From assembly GCA_016793585.1 (NCBI GenBank), contig JAEUJR010000469.1:1-7597 (forward strand): DNA of 7,597 nt, given 5' to 3'. The notes under the pieces are model-generated. The model was not told where the DNA came from. It searched no databases and was given only the letters and a program-made list of their open reading frames with translations. Made by a program: the position numbers and the translations under genes. This DNA comes from Archangium sp. (GTDB lineage: Bacteria > Myxococcota > Myxococcia > Myxococcales > Myxococcaceae). Numbering within the stretch: position 1 is the first letter of the stretch; the number at the start of each line of letters is the position of its first letter. Below, one piece after another: positions 1 through 6,424 of this stretch.

Positions 1-1463
1 CTGCGGGTCAGCTGTTGACCGCCGACGACCGCCAGCTCGGTGCCCTGCTCGGTCTTGAGCGTCGAGCTGCCGCAGCCCATCTTCAGCTTCGCCGTGTGCT
101 CGAGCGGCACGTCGGGCAGGGCGGCGTTGAACGAGAACACCGGGTCTTTCGTCATGTCGGCCGGCGAGAGGGTGGTGAACAGCCGCGTCAGCTTCGGGTA
201 CTTCGTGAAGAGCCCGTTCAGCTCGTTCATTGGCGTCACGTATTGCGCGAACACCTCACGTGCGAGTGACGGCGCGTCGAACGTCGAGGTGTAGCCCGTG
301 TACAGCTCGGGGCGCTGCTGGCGGAACGTGCCGAGGTAGTAGTCGACATCCTGGAGGAAGCGCGCTTGCGAGACGCCGGCCTGCTCCAGCGCGGGCGGGT
401 AGGGCACCTGCGTGAAGAACACCGAGCGCACGACCGGGGGCAGCACGTTGCCGGGCCCGAAGCCCGCGGCCAGCAGCTTCGTGACGAAGTCTCCCGGAGA
501 CGTCGCGCTCGCGAGGCTCTCGACCGTTCCGAATTGACCTCTCGTCACGACCTTGTCGCGCATCGGCGCCGACGGGCCCGCGTACTCGGTGACGAAGGCG
601 TGCTTCTCGGGCGTCTCGGCCACCGCCTTCGTCACGACGGCCGCGTAGTTGTCGACGCCCGAGAGCCAGTTCAGCTCGGCGTCATTCACGACGACGTGGT
701 GGTAGTTGCGCGGCACGGCGCGGCCGTTGCCCACCAGCCAGATTTGAATGCCCATGTTCGGCTGCGCCGCGACGCTCGTGAGAATGATGGGCACCATCGG
801 CAGCTGCGAGGCGTACTCGAGCACGATGGGCGTGATGTCTCCCGTCGACGCGCCGGACTTCAGCTTGAGCGCGAGAAAGTACGCTCCCGGCCGCACGTAG
901 GGGCCCATGACGTCTTCGGTGCCAGTGGGAACGAAGTAGCGGTTGTCGGCGAGCCACTTGAGCATCTCGGCTTTGTCGTCGGCCTTCAGCACCGCGTACT
1001 CGAACGAGCCGACGGTGCTCTGCACGACCACGGGTGACGGCCTCGCGAACTCGTTCATGGCCAGATCCGTGCTCCTCGCTGCCACGGGCGACCCGGCACA
1101 CCCAAACGCGAAGCCACCCGACGGCTGCTGACACTGCGCCCCGCTGAAGTCGTTCTCGACCTTGTACGTGGGCGTCGTCGTCGCGAGCAGCTGCGTGAAG
1201 AGCTCGTCGGTGCCGGCCTTCACCACGGGCACGCTCGGGAGCGGAACGATCCACCCGAAGTCCTTCGCGCTGCCCGCGTACTGAATCTGAATGTGCGCGG
1301 TGACCTTGCCGTTCTCGACGGCGAAGAGAATGCGCTCACCGGCCTGCACCACCGGCGTCGCGGGGTCTGGCGGCGCGAAGCAGCCACACGCCTCTGCCCG
1401 CGGACTGAACGTCACGACAGTCGCCGCCAGCAGCGCGGCTCCACAGCTCAGCTGTTTGATCAT
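1..1463 (-). CDS. DUF2330 domain-containing exported protein (3' end outside window)
   Basis: The frame is open from ATG at 1463 to the left edge with no stop (487 codons visible), so the gene is partial. The N-terminus has a positively charged start, a hydrophobic stretch (about residues 8-19) and an AEA site before Cys26, so signal peptidase I cleavage is likely, leaving a mature protein that begins CGCFAPP. A Cys-rich start followed by a beta-rich segment (ILFAVENGKVTAHIQIQY, FGWIVPLP) and, near residues 145-170, VGSFEYAVLKADD..MLKWLADN is typical of DUF2330 proteins. Their function is unknown; they are exported and common in myxobacteria. The start is chosen because a GGAAGAG Shine-Dalgarno lies about 4 nt upstream and the signal peptide begins there. 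It lies 90 bp downstream of the three-gene envelope unit on the same strand and may be its last gene. The family call is by recognition of sequence pattern, not a search. Confidence 0.85.
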   Translation of the reverse strand, partial: MIKQLSCGAALLAATVVTFSPRAEACGCFAPPDPATPVVQAGERILFAVENGKVTAHIQIQYAGSAKDFGWIVPLPSVPVVKAGTDELFTQLLATTTPTYKVENDFSGAQCQQPSGGFAFGCAGSPVAARSTDLAMNEFARPSPVVVQSTVGSFEYAVLKADDKAEMLKWLADNRYFVPTGTEDVMGPYVRPGAYFLALKLKSGASTGDITPIVLEYASQLPMVPIILTSVAAQPNMGIQIWLVGNGRAVPRNYHHVVVNDAELNWLSGVDNYAAVVTKAVAETPEKHAFVTEYAGPSAPMRDKVVTRGQFGTVESLASATSPGDFVTKLLAAGFGPGNVLPPVVRSVFFTQVPYPPALEQAGVSQARFLQDVDYYLGTFRQQRPELYTGYTSTFDAPSLAREVFAQYVTPMNELNGLFTKYPKLTRLFTTLSPADMTKDPVFSFNAALPDVPLEHTAKLKMGCGSSTLKTEQGTELAVVGGQQLTR

Positions 1464-1475
1464 TGGCTCTTCCGA

Positions 1476-1491
1476 CGACGCGGCCGCGTCG
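1476..1491. repeat. Perfect 16-bp palindrome upstream of the DUF2330 start
   Basis: CGACGCGGCCGCGTCG is an exact palindrome (8-bp arms, no spacer) ending 12 bp upstream of the ATG at 1463, next to the Shine-Dalgarno. It could be an operator or a transcript hairpin near the ribosome binding site. In GC-rich DNA such a palindrome can also occur by chance. Confidence 0.4.
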
Positions 1492-1553
1492 GCTCCGAAG
1501 GCTTCACAGCTTAGAGGACGGACTCACTGAGTGGCCAGCAGTCGGTGGCTTCG

Positions 1554-2066
1554 TCACTCCAGCAGCGCGCTCAACGAGAGCAACGTCAGGCCCGCGCGTG
1601 GGCCGACGGACACGAACTCGGTCGACACGCCAGCTTCGAGCTCGAGCCCCGACACGATGACGCGGCCGACCTGAAAGCGGAGCAGCGCCGCGCCCACCAC
1701 GAGCCCCACGGTCGGCGCACGCGTCGGAGGCGTCGAGCCCACGCTGAAGTCGAGCGACCCGCCGAGGCCGAGCGTCACGTCACCGCGAAACAGCGGCCGC
1801 CACGTGCCCGAGCGCTGCCAGCCGCCACCCGCGTGAAACAAGGTGTGCGAGCCCAGGCCCCACAGCCACGCCGCGCGCGCGTGCACGAGCCAGTGCTCGT
1901 CGAACGAGAACGCCGCCTGCACACCGCCACCAATGCCTCCCTGTGTGCGCGCCTGCGTGAGCGAGATGGCGCCGACCGTGTCGAGGCCGAGCGAGAGCTT
2001 CGAGAGCACCGACTCCTCGGCGACGGCCGGGAGCGCGACGAGCACCACGAGCAGCATCGTCTTCAT
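1554..2066 (-). CDS. Small exported beta-rich protein, possible outer-membrane barrel (copy B)
   Basis: The product is 170 residues. The start MKTMLLVVLVALPAVAEES gives a clean signal peptide with an AVA cleavage site near residue 16. A frame 5 codons longer exists, but ATG at 2066 has a GGGGAG sequence about 6-7 nt upstream and overlaps the stop of the peptidase gene as ATGA, which argues for coupled translation. The mature part has alternating hydrophobic/polar strands with many Gly and aromatic residues (GGIGGGVQAAFSFDEHW, LGLGGSLDFSVG, VGLVVGAALLRFQVGRVIVSG), which suggests a small outer-membrane barrel or lipocalin-like fold. No named family is recognised. Its RF-x-x-GR-x3-S-x-L segment resembles one in the first gene of the operon (3031-3570), so the two may be distant paralogues. 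Role unknown; context suggests it works with the M28 peptidase at the envelope. Confidence 0.8.
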   Translation of the reverse strand: MKTMLLVVLVALPAVAEESVLSKLSLGLDTVGAISLTQARTQGGIGGGVQAAFSFDEHWLVHARAAWLWGLGSHTLFHAGGGWQRSGTWRPLFRGDVTLGLGGSLDFSVGSTPPTRAPTVGLVVGAALLRFQVGRVIVSGLELEAGVSTEFVSVGPRAGLTLLSLSALLE

Positions 2067-3037
2067 GGCGCGTCTCCCCACGCGACGACCGACATCACGG
2101 CCGCCTTCGCTGCGCCCGTGAGGAAGGGCCGACTCAGCGTCTCGGGCGTGTCTTGTCGCGTGTGGTAGTTCTTGTTCCGGAAGTTCGCGGTGTCGGTGAA
2201 GAAGACGGCGCTCTCGCCCGCGAGCCAGAACGGCGCGTGGTCGCTGCGCATGAGGTTTCCCGAGAGCGGCCCGGCACCGAGCCCGGGCGCGATGATGGCC
2301 AGCACGGGAATTCCGCTCTTGCCACCTTCGGTCTGCAGCACCTGCTCGACCTGTGGCCGTGAGACGTCGTTGGCGATGGCCGCGAGAAAGTTGCCGGCCG
2401 AGGGCGTGGGAAAGCCCGGCAGACTTCCCTGCGAACCGGGAGCGTCATCCGCATAGCCGACACAGTCGAACACCAGCGACGCCTTCGGCCGCGCCTTCGA
2501 CTTCACGTGCCGCGTGCTGCCGACGAGCCCAATCTCTTCGTGGTCGAAGCCGACGAAGCGCACGGTGCGCGCGAGCGGGCGATTGGCCAGCAGCCGCGCG
2601 ACCTCGAGCATGACCGAGACGCCGCTCGAGTTGTCGTCGGCGCCCATGAAGAAGGCGTCGAAGTGCGCGCCCACCAGAATCACCTCGTCGGGCTTCGAGG
2701 TACCTCGAAGCTCGGCGAACACGTTGGTCGTCGCAGGGTGCGTGTCGATGGTGTCGAGCTCGGGCGTCATGCCGAGAGAACGCAGGCGGTCGGCGACGAA
2801 GGTGCGCGACGCGGTGTTCGTCAGGTTGCACCAGGTGTCGGCCTTCGTGTTCAGGCCCGCACAGTCGACGCGCGTGTCTTTGCCGTGCAGGGCCGCGAGC
2901 GCTTCGATGTCGGCGAAGACGCGGTTGCCGTCGACCTCGGTCGAAAGCGCGCGTGCCTTGTCGACGGTCGGTGAATCCACCACGCCGGGCGCGCAGGCCG
3001 AGAGCGCGAAGGCTGCCACGAGGAGCCGGCTCACCAT
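2063..3037 (-). CDS. M28 family zinc metallopeptidase lipoprotein
   Basis: A 324-residue exopeptidase of the M28 (aminopeptidase Y/S-like) family, expected to remove N-terminal residues from peptides using two zinc ions. The N-terminus MVSRLLVAAFALSAC has a good lipobox (LSAC, Cys15), so it is predicted to be a membrane-anchored periplasmic or outer-membrane lipoprotein. Expected metal and catalytic residues are all visible: His125 in VGAHFDAF, the bridging Asp in GADDNSSG (134-135), Glu167-Glu168 in DHEEIG (general base and ligand), Asp191 in VFDCVGY, and His292 in NYHTRQDTPET. The catalytic core spans roughly residues 100-320. The frame extends 87 codons further upstream, but that part is Arg-rich, lies inside the preceding gene and looks non-coding. 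ATG at 3037 fits the lipoprotein signal and overlaps the upstream stop by 7 bp. The downstream gene begins within its stop codon. The substrate cannot be read from sequence. Confidence 0.93.
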   Translation of the reverse strand: MVSRLLVAAFALSACAPGVVDSPTVDKARALSTEVDGNRVFADIEALAALHGKDTRVDCAGLNTKADTWCNLTNTASRTFVADRLRSLGMTPELDTIDTHPATTNVFAELRGTSKPDEVILVGAHFDAFFMGADDNSSGVSVMLEVARLLANRPLARTVRFVGFDHEEIGLVGSTRHVKSKARPKASLVFDCVGYADDAPGSQGSLPGFPTPSAGNFLAAIANDVSRPQVEQVLQTEGGKSGIPVLAIIAPGLGAGPLSGNLMRSDHAPFWLAGESAVFFTDTANFRNKNYHTRQDTPETLSRPFLTGAAKAAVMSVVAWGDAP

Positions 3038-3570
3038 GAGACCCCCACCGTCGCGTAGTCGAGCTGCAGGCGCAGCGTGGTGCCCGCGGCCGTGAGCGAG
3101 GTGCCGACGTCGACGCCGAGCACGCTCAACAGAAAGCGGCCGAAGCGAAAGCGCGCCGCCTCGGTGTGAAACGCGACGTAGAAGAAGCCGGTGAGCGAGT
3201 TCTCGGCGCTCGCGAAGTCGGTCGGCCGCATGGGGAGCGGACGCGCCAGGCCCTGCAGGCCGCTGATGCCGAACTCGGGCCCGAGCTGCGGCTCCCATGG
3301 CCCGATGGTGAGTGTGAAGAGCGCGCGGGCGTAGCCTTCGAGCGGCACCGGGGCGATGAGCGAAGGCGCCGAGGCGCGAACGCCAGCTCCGAGCGCGAAG
3401 TGGCCGCGCGTGTACTGCCAGCCGAGCGCGACACCGCCGGCGCCGGGGCTCGAGTTGAACGAGGCGAGCGTCGTGGAGCCAAAGCCGCCGAACGTCACCA
3501 CCTGCTCAGCGCGCGCCAGCGGAGCGAACAGCATCACCACCATCAGGAGCCATTTCACGGCGCACGACAT
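3031..3570 (-). CDS. Small exported beta-rich protein, possible outer-membrane barrel (copy A)
   Basis: The first gene of the leftward operon encodes 179 residues. The N-terminus MSCAVKWLLMVVMLFAPLARA is a strong signal peptide with an ARA site at residues 19-21. A longer frame from 3624 is possible, but its ATG directly abuts a GGGAGG with no spacer and would place 18 Arg/Pro-rich residues before the signal, so 3570 is preferred. The mature protein has Gly-rich amphipathic strands (GAGGVALGWQY, HFALGAGVRASAPS, RFRFGRFLLSVLGVDVG) and ends LDYATVGVSW; an aromatic C-terminal residue is common in outer-membrane barrel proteins. This supports, but does not prove, an outer-membrane location. No named family is recognised. 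Its stop lies inside the start of the peptidase gene. The segment RFRFGRFLLSVL resembles RFQVGRVIVSGL in the gene at 1554-2066. Confidence 0.8.
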   Translation of the reverse strand: MSCAVKWLLMVVMLFAPLARAEQVVTFGGFGSTTLASFNSSPGAGGVALGWQYTRGHFALGAGVRASAPSLIAPVPLEGYARALFTLTIGPWEPQLGPEFGISGLQGLARPLPMRPTDFASAENSLTGFFYVAFHTEAARFRFGRFLLSVLGVDVGTSLTAAGTTLRLQLDYATVGVSW

Positions 3571-3701
3571 GGTCTGAAGCCCTCGCGGTGGCAAGGACGT
3601 GCACGGGCGGCGGTTGCGCTGCATCCTCCCGCGCCATGATGCCTCCCTCGAGGCCGTCTTCGAGGCGCTCCAGGCCCGCCTGTGAGAAGGTGCTCCCCCG
3701 C
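3571..3701. promoter_or_regulatory. Divergent intergenic region
   Basis: This 131-bp gap separates the leftward envelope operon from the rightward cytochrome-like lipoprotein, so promoters for both must lie here or just inside the genes. I see no convincing -35/-10 pair. A weak inverted repeat (CTCGA, 8 bp, TCGAG) lies around 3647-3664. A GAGAAGG sequence about 11 bp before the ATG at 3702 may serve as its Shine-Dalgarno. Confidence 0.4.
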
Positions 3702-4808
3702 ATGAACCGTTCGTTCTTCTTCGTCGTCGCCGCGCTCGTCGTTCTCTCGTTCGCCTGGGCCTGTGGAACGCCCGCGGGTACGCCTGACGGAGGCAGTGGT
3801 GGCGGCTCCGTGACGGCCGGTGGCCTCGCCACGGGTGGAGGCACGGTCAGCGCCGGCGGCACGGCTTCGGCAGGTGGCGCCGCAGGGGGCTCCGTCACTG
3901 CGGGCGGCTCGGCGGCTGGTGGTGCTGCAGGTGGCGTGGCTTCGGCTGGCGGAGCGGCGGGCGGCTCCGTCGCCGGTGGTGACGCTGCTGGCGGAACGGC
4001 TTCGGCGGGTGGCGTCGCGAGCGCAGGCGGCACGGCATCGGCCGGTGGTGCGGCGAGCGCAGGTGGCTCCGCGTCGGCGGGTGGCAGCGCTTCGGCAGGC
4101 GGCTCGGCCGGAGGCATGGTCTCGAACAACATGCCGCCCATCATCTCGGGCATCGTCGTCACGGCGGTGGGCTCGTCGACGCCCATCACCGGCGTCGTCT
4201 ACGCAGGCCGCCAGGTGCAGGTCACCGCCGATGTCTTCGACCCCGAGAACGACCCGCTCACGTATCAGTGGACCGCGCCCGATGGCGGCACGCTCACCGA
4301 CGCGACCCTCGCCGCGGCGAAGTGGTTCTCTCCGCAGGTCAACTCCGTTGGCATGCCGTACCCGGAGTTCAGCGTTCGTGTGGCGGTCACCGACGGCAAC
4401 AGCGCGCCGGTCCCCTTCGAGCAGACGATTCAGGTGCGGGCGCCGTTTCTCTCCGAGTTGATGGCCTTCGACGGGGTGCTGGGCAAGACGACGCCGGGCG
4501 GTTGCTCGAACTCGTCGTGTCACGGCGGCGCTGCCACGACCGCCGGCATGTTGATGCGCCTGCAGCCCACCAACCTCTCGGCGACGCGTATGGCGCTGCT
4601 GGCGAACACGACGAAGTCGGGGTGTTTCCCGACGGCGCGGGTCTCACCGTCGAACCCCAGCGGTTCGTTGCTCATCAACAAGGTCGACCGCTCGGCGATT
4701 CTGCCCGCGGCGTGCGGCGTGCGAATGCCGTACATGCTCCCGGGCTCGCCGGTGCCAGACAACGACATCGTCTCGTTGCGCTCGTGGATCGCCGCCGGCG
4801 CGCTGTAG
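3702..4808 (+). CDS. Probable lipoprotein with Gly/Ala/Ser linker, Ig/PKD-like domain and C-terminal cytochrome-c-like domain (C-x4-C-H)
   Basis: The product is 368 residues. MNRSFFFVVAALVVLSFAWAC is a lipoprotein-type signal with Cys21; Trp at -2 makes the lipobox atypical. Residues about 30-138 are a low-complexity Gly/Ala/Ser linker, including six consecutive xASAGG units at 99-134. Residues about 145-248 look like an Ig/PKD-type beta-sandwich (VYAGRQVQVTADVFDPEND, LTYQWTAPDGG, FSVRVAVTDGN). The C-terminal 110 residues resemble small monohaem cytochrome domains: Cys268-x4-Cys273-His274 followed by GG, then RMPYMLPG (Met342 or Met345 as possible axial ligand) and a DNDIVSLRSWIAAGAL ending like the usual WI-x-x-GA helix. 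Cys308 and Cys338 could form a disulfide. Canonical c-haem attachment is C-x2-C-H, so haem binding here is inference. A longer upstream frame is rejected because the signal peptide begins at 3702. An electron-transfer or surface-sensing role is possible; the function is unknown. Confidence 0.85.
   Translation: MNRSFFFVVAALVVLSFAWACGTPAGTPDGGSGGGSVTAGGLATGGGTVSAGGTASAGGAAGGSVTAGGSAAGGAAGGVASAGGAAGGSVAGGDAAGGTASAGGVASAGGTASAGGAASAGGSASAGGSASAGGSAGGMVSNNMPPIISGIVVTAVGSSTPITGVVYAGRQVQVTADVFDPENDPLTYQWTAPDGGTLTDATLAAAKWFSPQVNSVGMPYPEFSVRVAVTDGNSAPVPFEQTIQVRAPFLSELMAFDGVLGKTTPGGCSNSSCHGGAATTAGMLMRLQPTNLSATRMALLANTTKSGCFPTARVSPSNPSGSLLINKVDRSAILPAACGVRMPYMLPGSPVPDNDIVSLRSWIAAGAL
3996..4103 (+). repeat. 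Six 18-bp tandem units encoding xASAGG
   Basis: Six in-frame 18-bp units code for TASAGG, VASAGG, TASAGG, AASAGG, SASAGG and SASAGG. The protein repeat is exact apart from the first residue, while DNA units differ at third positions, so the array is not a fresh slippage product. Looser Gly/Ala/Ser repeats extend upstream to about 3790. It forms a flexible spacer between the membrane anchor and the folded domains. Confidence 0.85.
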
Positions 4809-4835
4809 GAGAGATGCGGTGGGATGCACTGCTGC

Positions 4836-6236
4836 CTACGGTGGGTCGGCTGCGCCCACCCAGGATCCGACCATTCGAGTCGCACGACTACCCCCATCGA
4901 GGCTGAACTCGACCCGAAAGCCAGTCTCCGTAAACACGACGGGCTGACCGTCGTGCACGATGAGGCCTTTGGCACCGCGGAAGCCCATTGAGATGGTCTG
5001 CAGTTCCGTACGACTGTTCAAAGAATATCTATGTAGAACATCGCTGCCCAATTCAGCTGACGTGAACCACAGTTCGGTTCCGCTGATCGCGACGTCTTCG
5101 ATTGCGCCAAACTGCTGTGCAGCAACGACTGTATCAAGTCTTGCTCCGGTAGAAGGATCGACGACGTGCAGACCCTCGCCCCCAACGATGAGCATGCCCC
5201 CATCAAAGCCGGCCGCCGCCAAGATTGGCATTGGCACACTCAACGTCACACAGTTGCGAACGACGCCCGTGACGGGACTCAGGAGGCAGGCGGAGTCGCG
5301 GGTTGTGACCCAGGATCTGCCGAGTGTGTCGTTGGCGATGTCCGTCACCAGAGCCTCCCCAGAGAGCGCTCTGAACGAAGTGTCGTTGTCGGTAATGATA
5401 GGAACACCGCCGTCCCCAGCAGTAACCAGAAAACCATCCGTTAGAAGTGTGGAGGAACCCCTGCAAAGAGAGTCGGCCTGCGAAGGACAGCGCTCAAAAG
5501 TCCGCGCGCTAATTTGATTCGACCAATCGTTGTCGCGTCCGCGAATGGTTACCATGGTCGAAGTGCGCAGCCCAGGTTGAGTGAGCGGACCGACTCGGAC
5601 TTCGAGTCTGGGCATGTCCGCGGAGCCCAAGACTGTGACCACGAAGAGCGGATTGCTGCTCTCGGTTGTGATGTTACACGCTGAGAATTGGTCGATCTGG
5701 GTAGCGTTAGAGAACCTGACCACGATTGGTGCGCTTAAGAACCCGCCATCTGCCCAGCCGGCTGGGAACTGAAAGGACCTCAAGCCTACCGTTGGCAGTG
5801 TGGGTTCTGCCGACATATGGCAGTCAAGCGCACCTGCATCTGGAAGCGGCGGTTTCACCCAGACATTCAGCGCCGCGAAAAAACTCGCCGTCCTGTCTGA
5901 GCTGACGTCCCTGACTTGCACGATGAGTTCGGAGTTGCCAACGGGGCAAACCACGAAGGCCTTCTCCGACGCTTCGCCGCCGACTTCAAACGCGCCCGGG
6001 CCCTGACAGCTACCGGTTGCCGTGACCTCTACTGGGTTAGACTCCTCGTTTGTGACTTGGAGAACAAGGTCACGGTTGCCCTCAGCCCCCTCCAAGAAAA
6101 GAGTGGTGGGCGACGTTTGATTTGAGCTGAGGTTCTTCGTGTTGATCGTTGCACTAACACGAAGTGGCTTTGGCTGCGCTGTTGGCGGTAAGCACGCCGC
6201 CCAGAGCAGCAATGCGCCAATTGCTGGAATCCTCAT
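4836..6236 (-). CDS. Orphan lipoprotein, beta-sandwich-like N-half and propeller-like C-half
   Basis: The product is 466 residues of unknown function. MRIPAIGALLLWAACLPP is a lipoprotein-type signal with Cys15 as the likely lipidated residue. Residues about 25-245 contain repeated beta-rich segments (LVLQVTNEESNPVEVTATG, SELIVQVRDVSSDRTASFF, LEVRVGPLTQPGLRTSTMVTI) suggestive of Ig-like sandwiches. Residues about 270-455 have short repeats with Gly-Gly turns (FDGGMLIVGGEGLHVVDPSTG, IEDVAISGTELWFTS, LHRYSLNSRTELQTIS, AKGLIVHDGQPVVFT) like NHL/YncE-type propeller blades. No catalytic motif is seen. The gene is markedly lower in GC than its neighbours (31 of 60 bases at 5641-5700; 46 of 60 at 3061-3120), which suggests recent acquisition or a rapidly evolving orphan. 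It is convergent with the cytochrome-like gene, with 27 bp between the stops. No clear Shine-Dalgarno precedes its ATG; a small frame with a good one ends 3 bp upstream, so translation may be coupled. Confidence 0.85.
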   Translation of the reverse strand: MRIPAIGALLLWAACLPPTAQPKPLRVSATINTKNLSSNQTSPTTLFLEGAEGNRDLVLQVTNEESNPVEVTATGSCQGPGAFEVGGEASEKAFVVCPVGNSELIVQVRDVSSDRTASFFAALNVWVKPPLPDAGALDCHMSAEPTLPTVGLRSFQFPAGWADGGFLSAPIVVRFSNATQIDQFSACNITTESSNPLFVVTVLGSADMPRLEVRVGPLTQPGLRTSTMVTIRGRDNDWSNQISARTFERCPSQADSLCRGSSTLLTDGFLVTAGDGGVPIITDNDTSFRALSGEALVTDIANDTLGRSWVTTRDSACLLSPVTGVVRNCVTLSVPMPILAAAGFDGGMLIVGGEGLHVVDPSTGARLDTVVAAQQFGAIEDVAISGTELWFTSAELGSDVLHRYSLNSRTELQTISMGFRGAKGLIVHDGQPVVFTETGFRVEFSLDGGSRATRMVGSWVGAADPP

Positions 6237-6239
6237 GGC

Positions 6240-6344
6240 TCATGACGGGGCGGTGGGACGGCCTTTGACGCAGCATCGAGAACTGAAGGGTCCAGCGATG
6301 GGAGGGGCCAAGACGAGGAACAGCAGGGGTTTTGCTGGCGACAT
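6240..6344 (-). CDS. Possible 34-residue leader peptide upstream of the orphan lipoprotein
   Basis: This frame starts at ATG 6344 and stops at TGA 6242-6240, only 3 bp before the ATG of the lipoprotein gene. GGGAGG lies 5 nt before its start, a near-ideal Shine-Dalgarno. The peptide begins MSPAKPLLFLVLAPPIAG, a basic residue then a hydrophobic stretch like a weak signal sequence, and then SSRCCVKGRPTAPS. It has no recognisable family. Because the downstream gene lacks its own Shine-Dalgarno, the frame may be a leader that couples translation, or a small secreted peptide. It could also be chance. Confidence 0.4.
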   Translation of the reverse strand: MSPAKPLLFLVLAPPIAGPFSSRCCVKGRPTAPS

Positions 6345-6349
6345 GTGAG

Positions 6350-6355
6350 CCTCCC
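6350..6355 (-). promoter_or_regulatory. Shine-Dalgarno GGGAGG for the small leader frame
   Basis: On the minus strand GGGAGG precedes the ATG at 6344 by 5 nt. It overlaps the second of two 8-bp direct repeats (TCATGGGA on the minus strand, at 6365-6372 and 6352-6359, 13 bp apart). Confidence 0.5.
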
Positions 6356-6384
6356 ATGACAAGGTCCCATGAGCTCCCTGCTGG

Positions 6385-6396
6385 GGTCAAATGACC
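6385..6396. promoter_or_regulatory. Inverted repeat GGTCA-AA-TGACC, candidate operator or promoter
   Basis: Two perfect 5-bp arms separated by 2 bp lie about 41 bp upstream of the leader frame start. On the minus strand one arm forms TTGACC, a -35-like hexamer reading toward the lipoprotein, but I cannot find a good -10 at 16-18 bp. Possible regulator binding site; weak evidence. Confidence 0.25.
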
Positions 6397-6424
6397 TGAT
6401 TGAGTCCGACATCTGTCTGCGGAG

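Noticed and set aside
366..1037. Plus-strand open frame of 223 codons rich in Arg/His/Val
   Set aside because: It lies antisense to the DUF2330 gene, has the composition of a frame shadow in GC-rich DNA and shows no domain.
3038..3298. Upstream 87-codon extension of the M28 peptidase frame
   Set aside because: It is Arg/His-rich, lies inside the preceding exported-protein gene and would bury the lipoprotein signal.
3599..3685. Short plus-strand frame from GTG ending SLEAVFEALQARL just before the cytochrome-like gene
   Set aside because: It looks codon-biased like real coding sequence but is only 28 codons, has no good ribosome binding site and no recognisable homology; it may be a remnant or chance.
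3506..4523. Long minus-strand open frames rich in Pro/Ala/Glu or Arg opposite the Gly/Ala/Ser linker
   Set aside because: They mirror the repetitive linker of the plus-strand gene; the GC-rich repeat lacks stops in several frames. They have no signal, domain or sensible start.
4840..4860. Stem GGTGGG/CCCACC with a 9-nt loop near the convergent gene ends
   Set aside because: It lies inside the lipoprotein coding end and has no T-run, so a terminator role is not supported.
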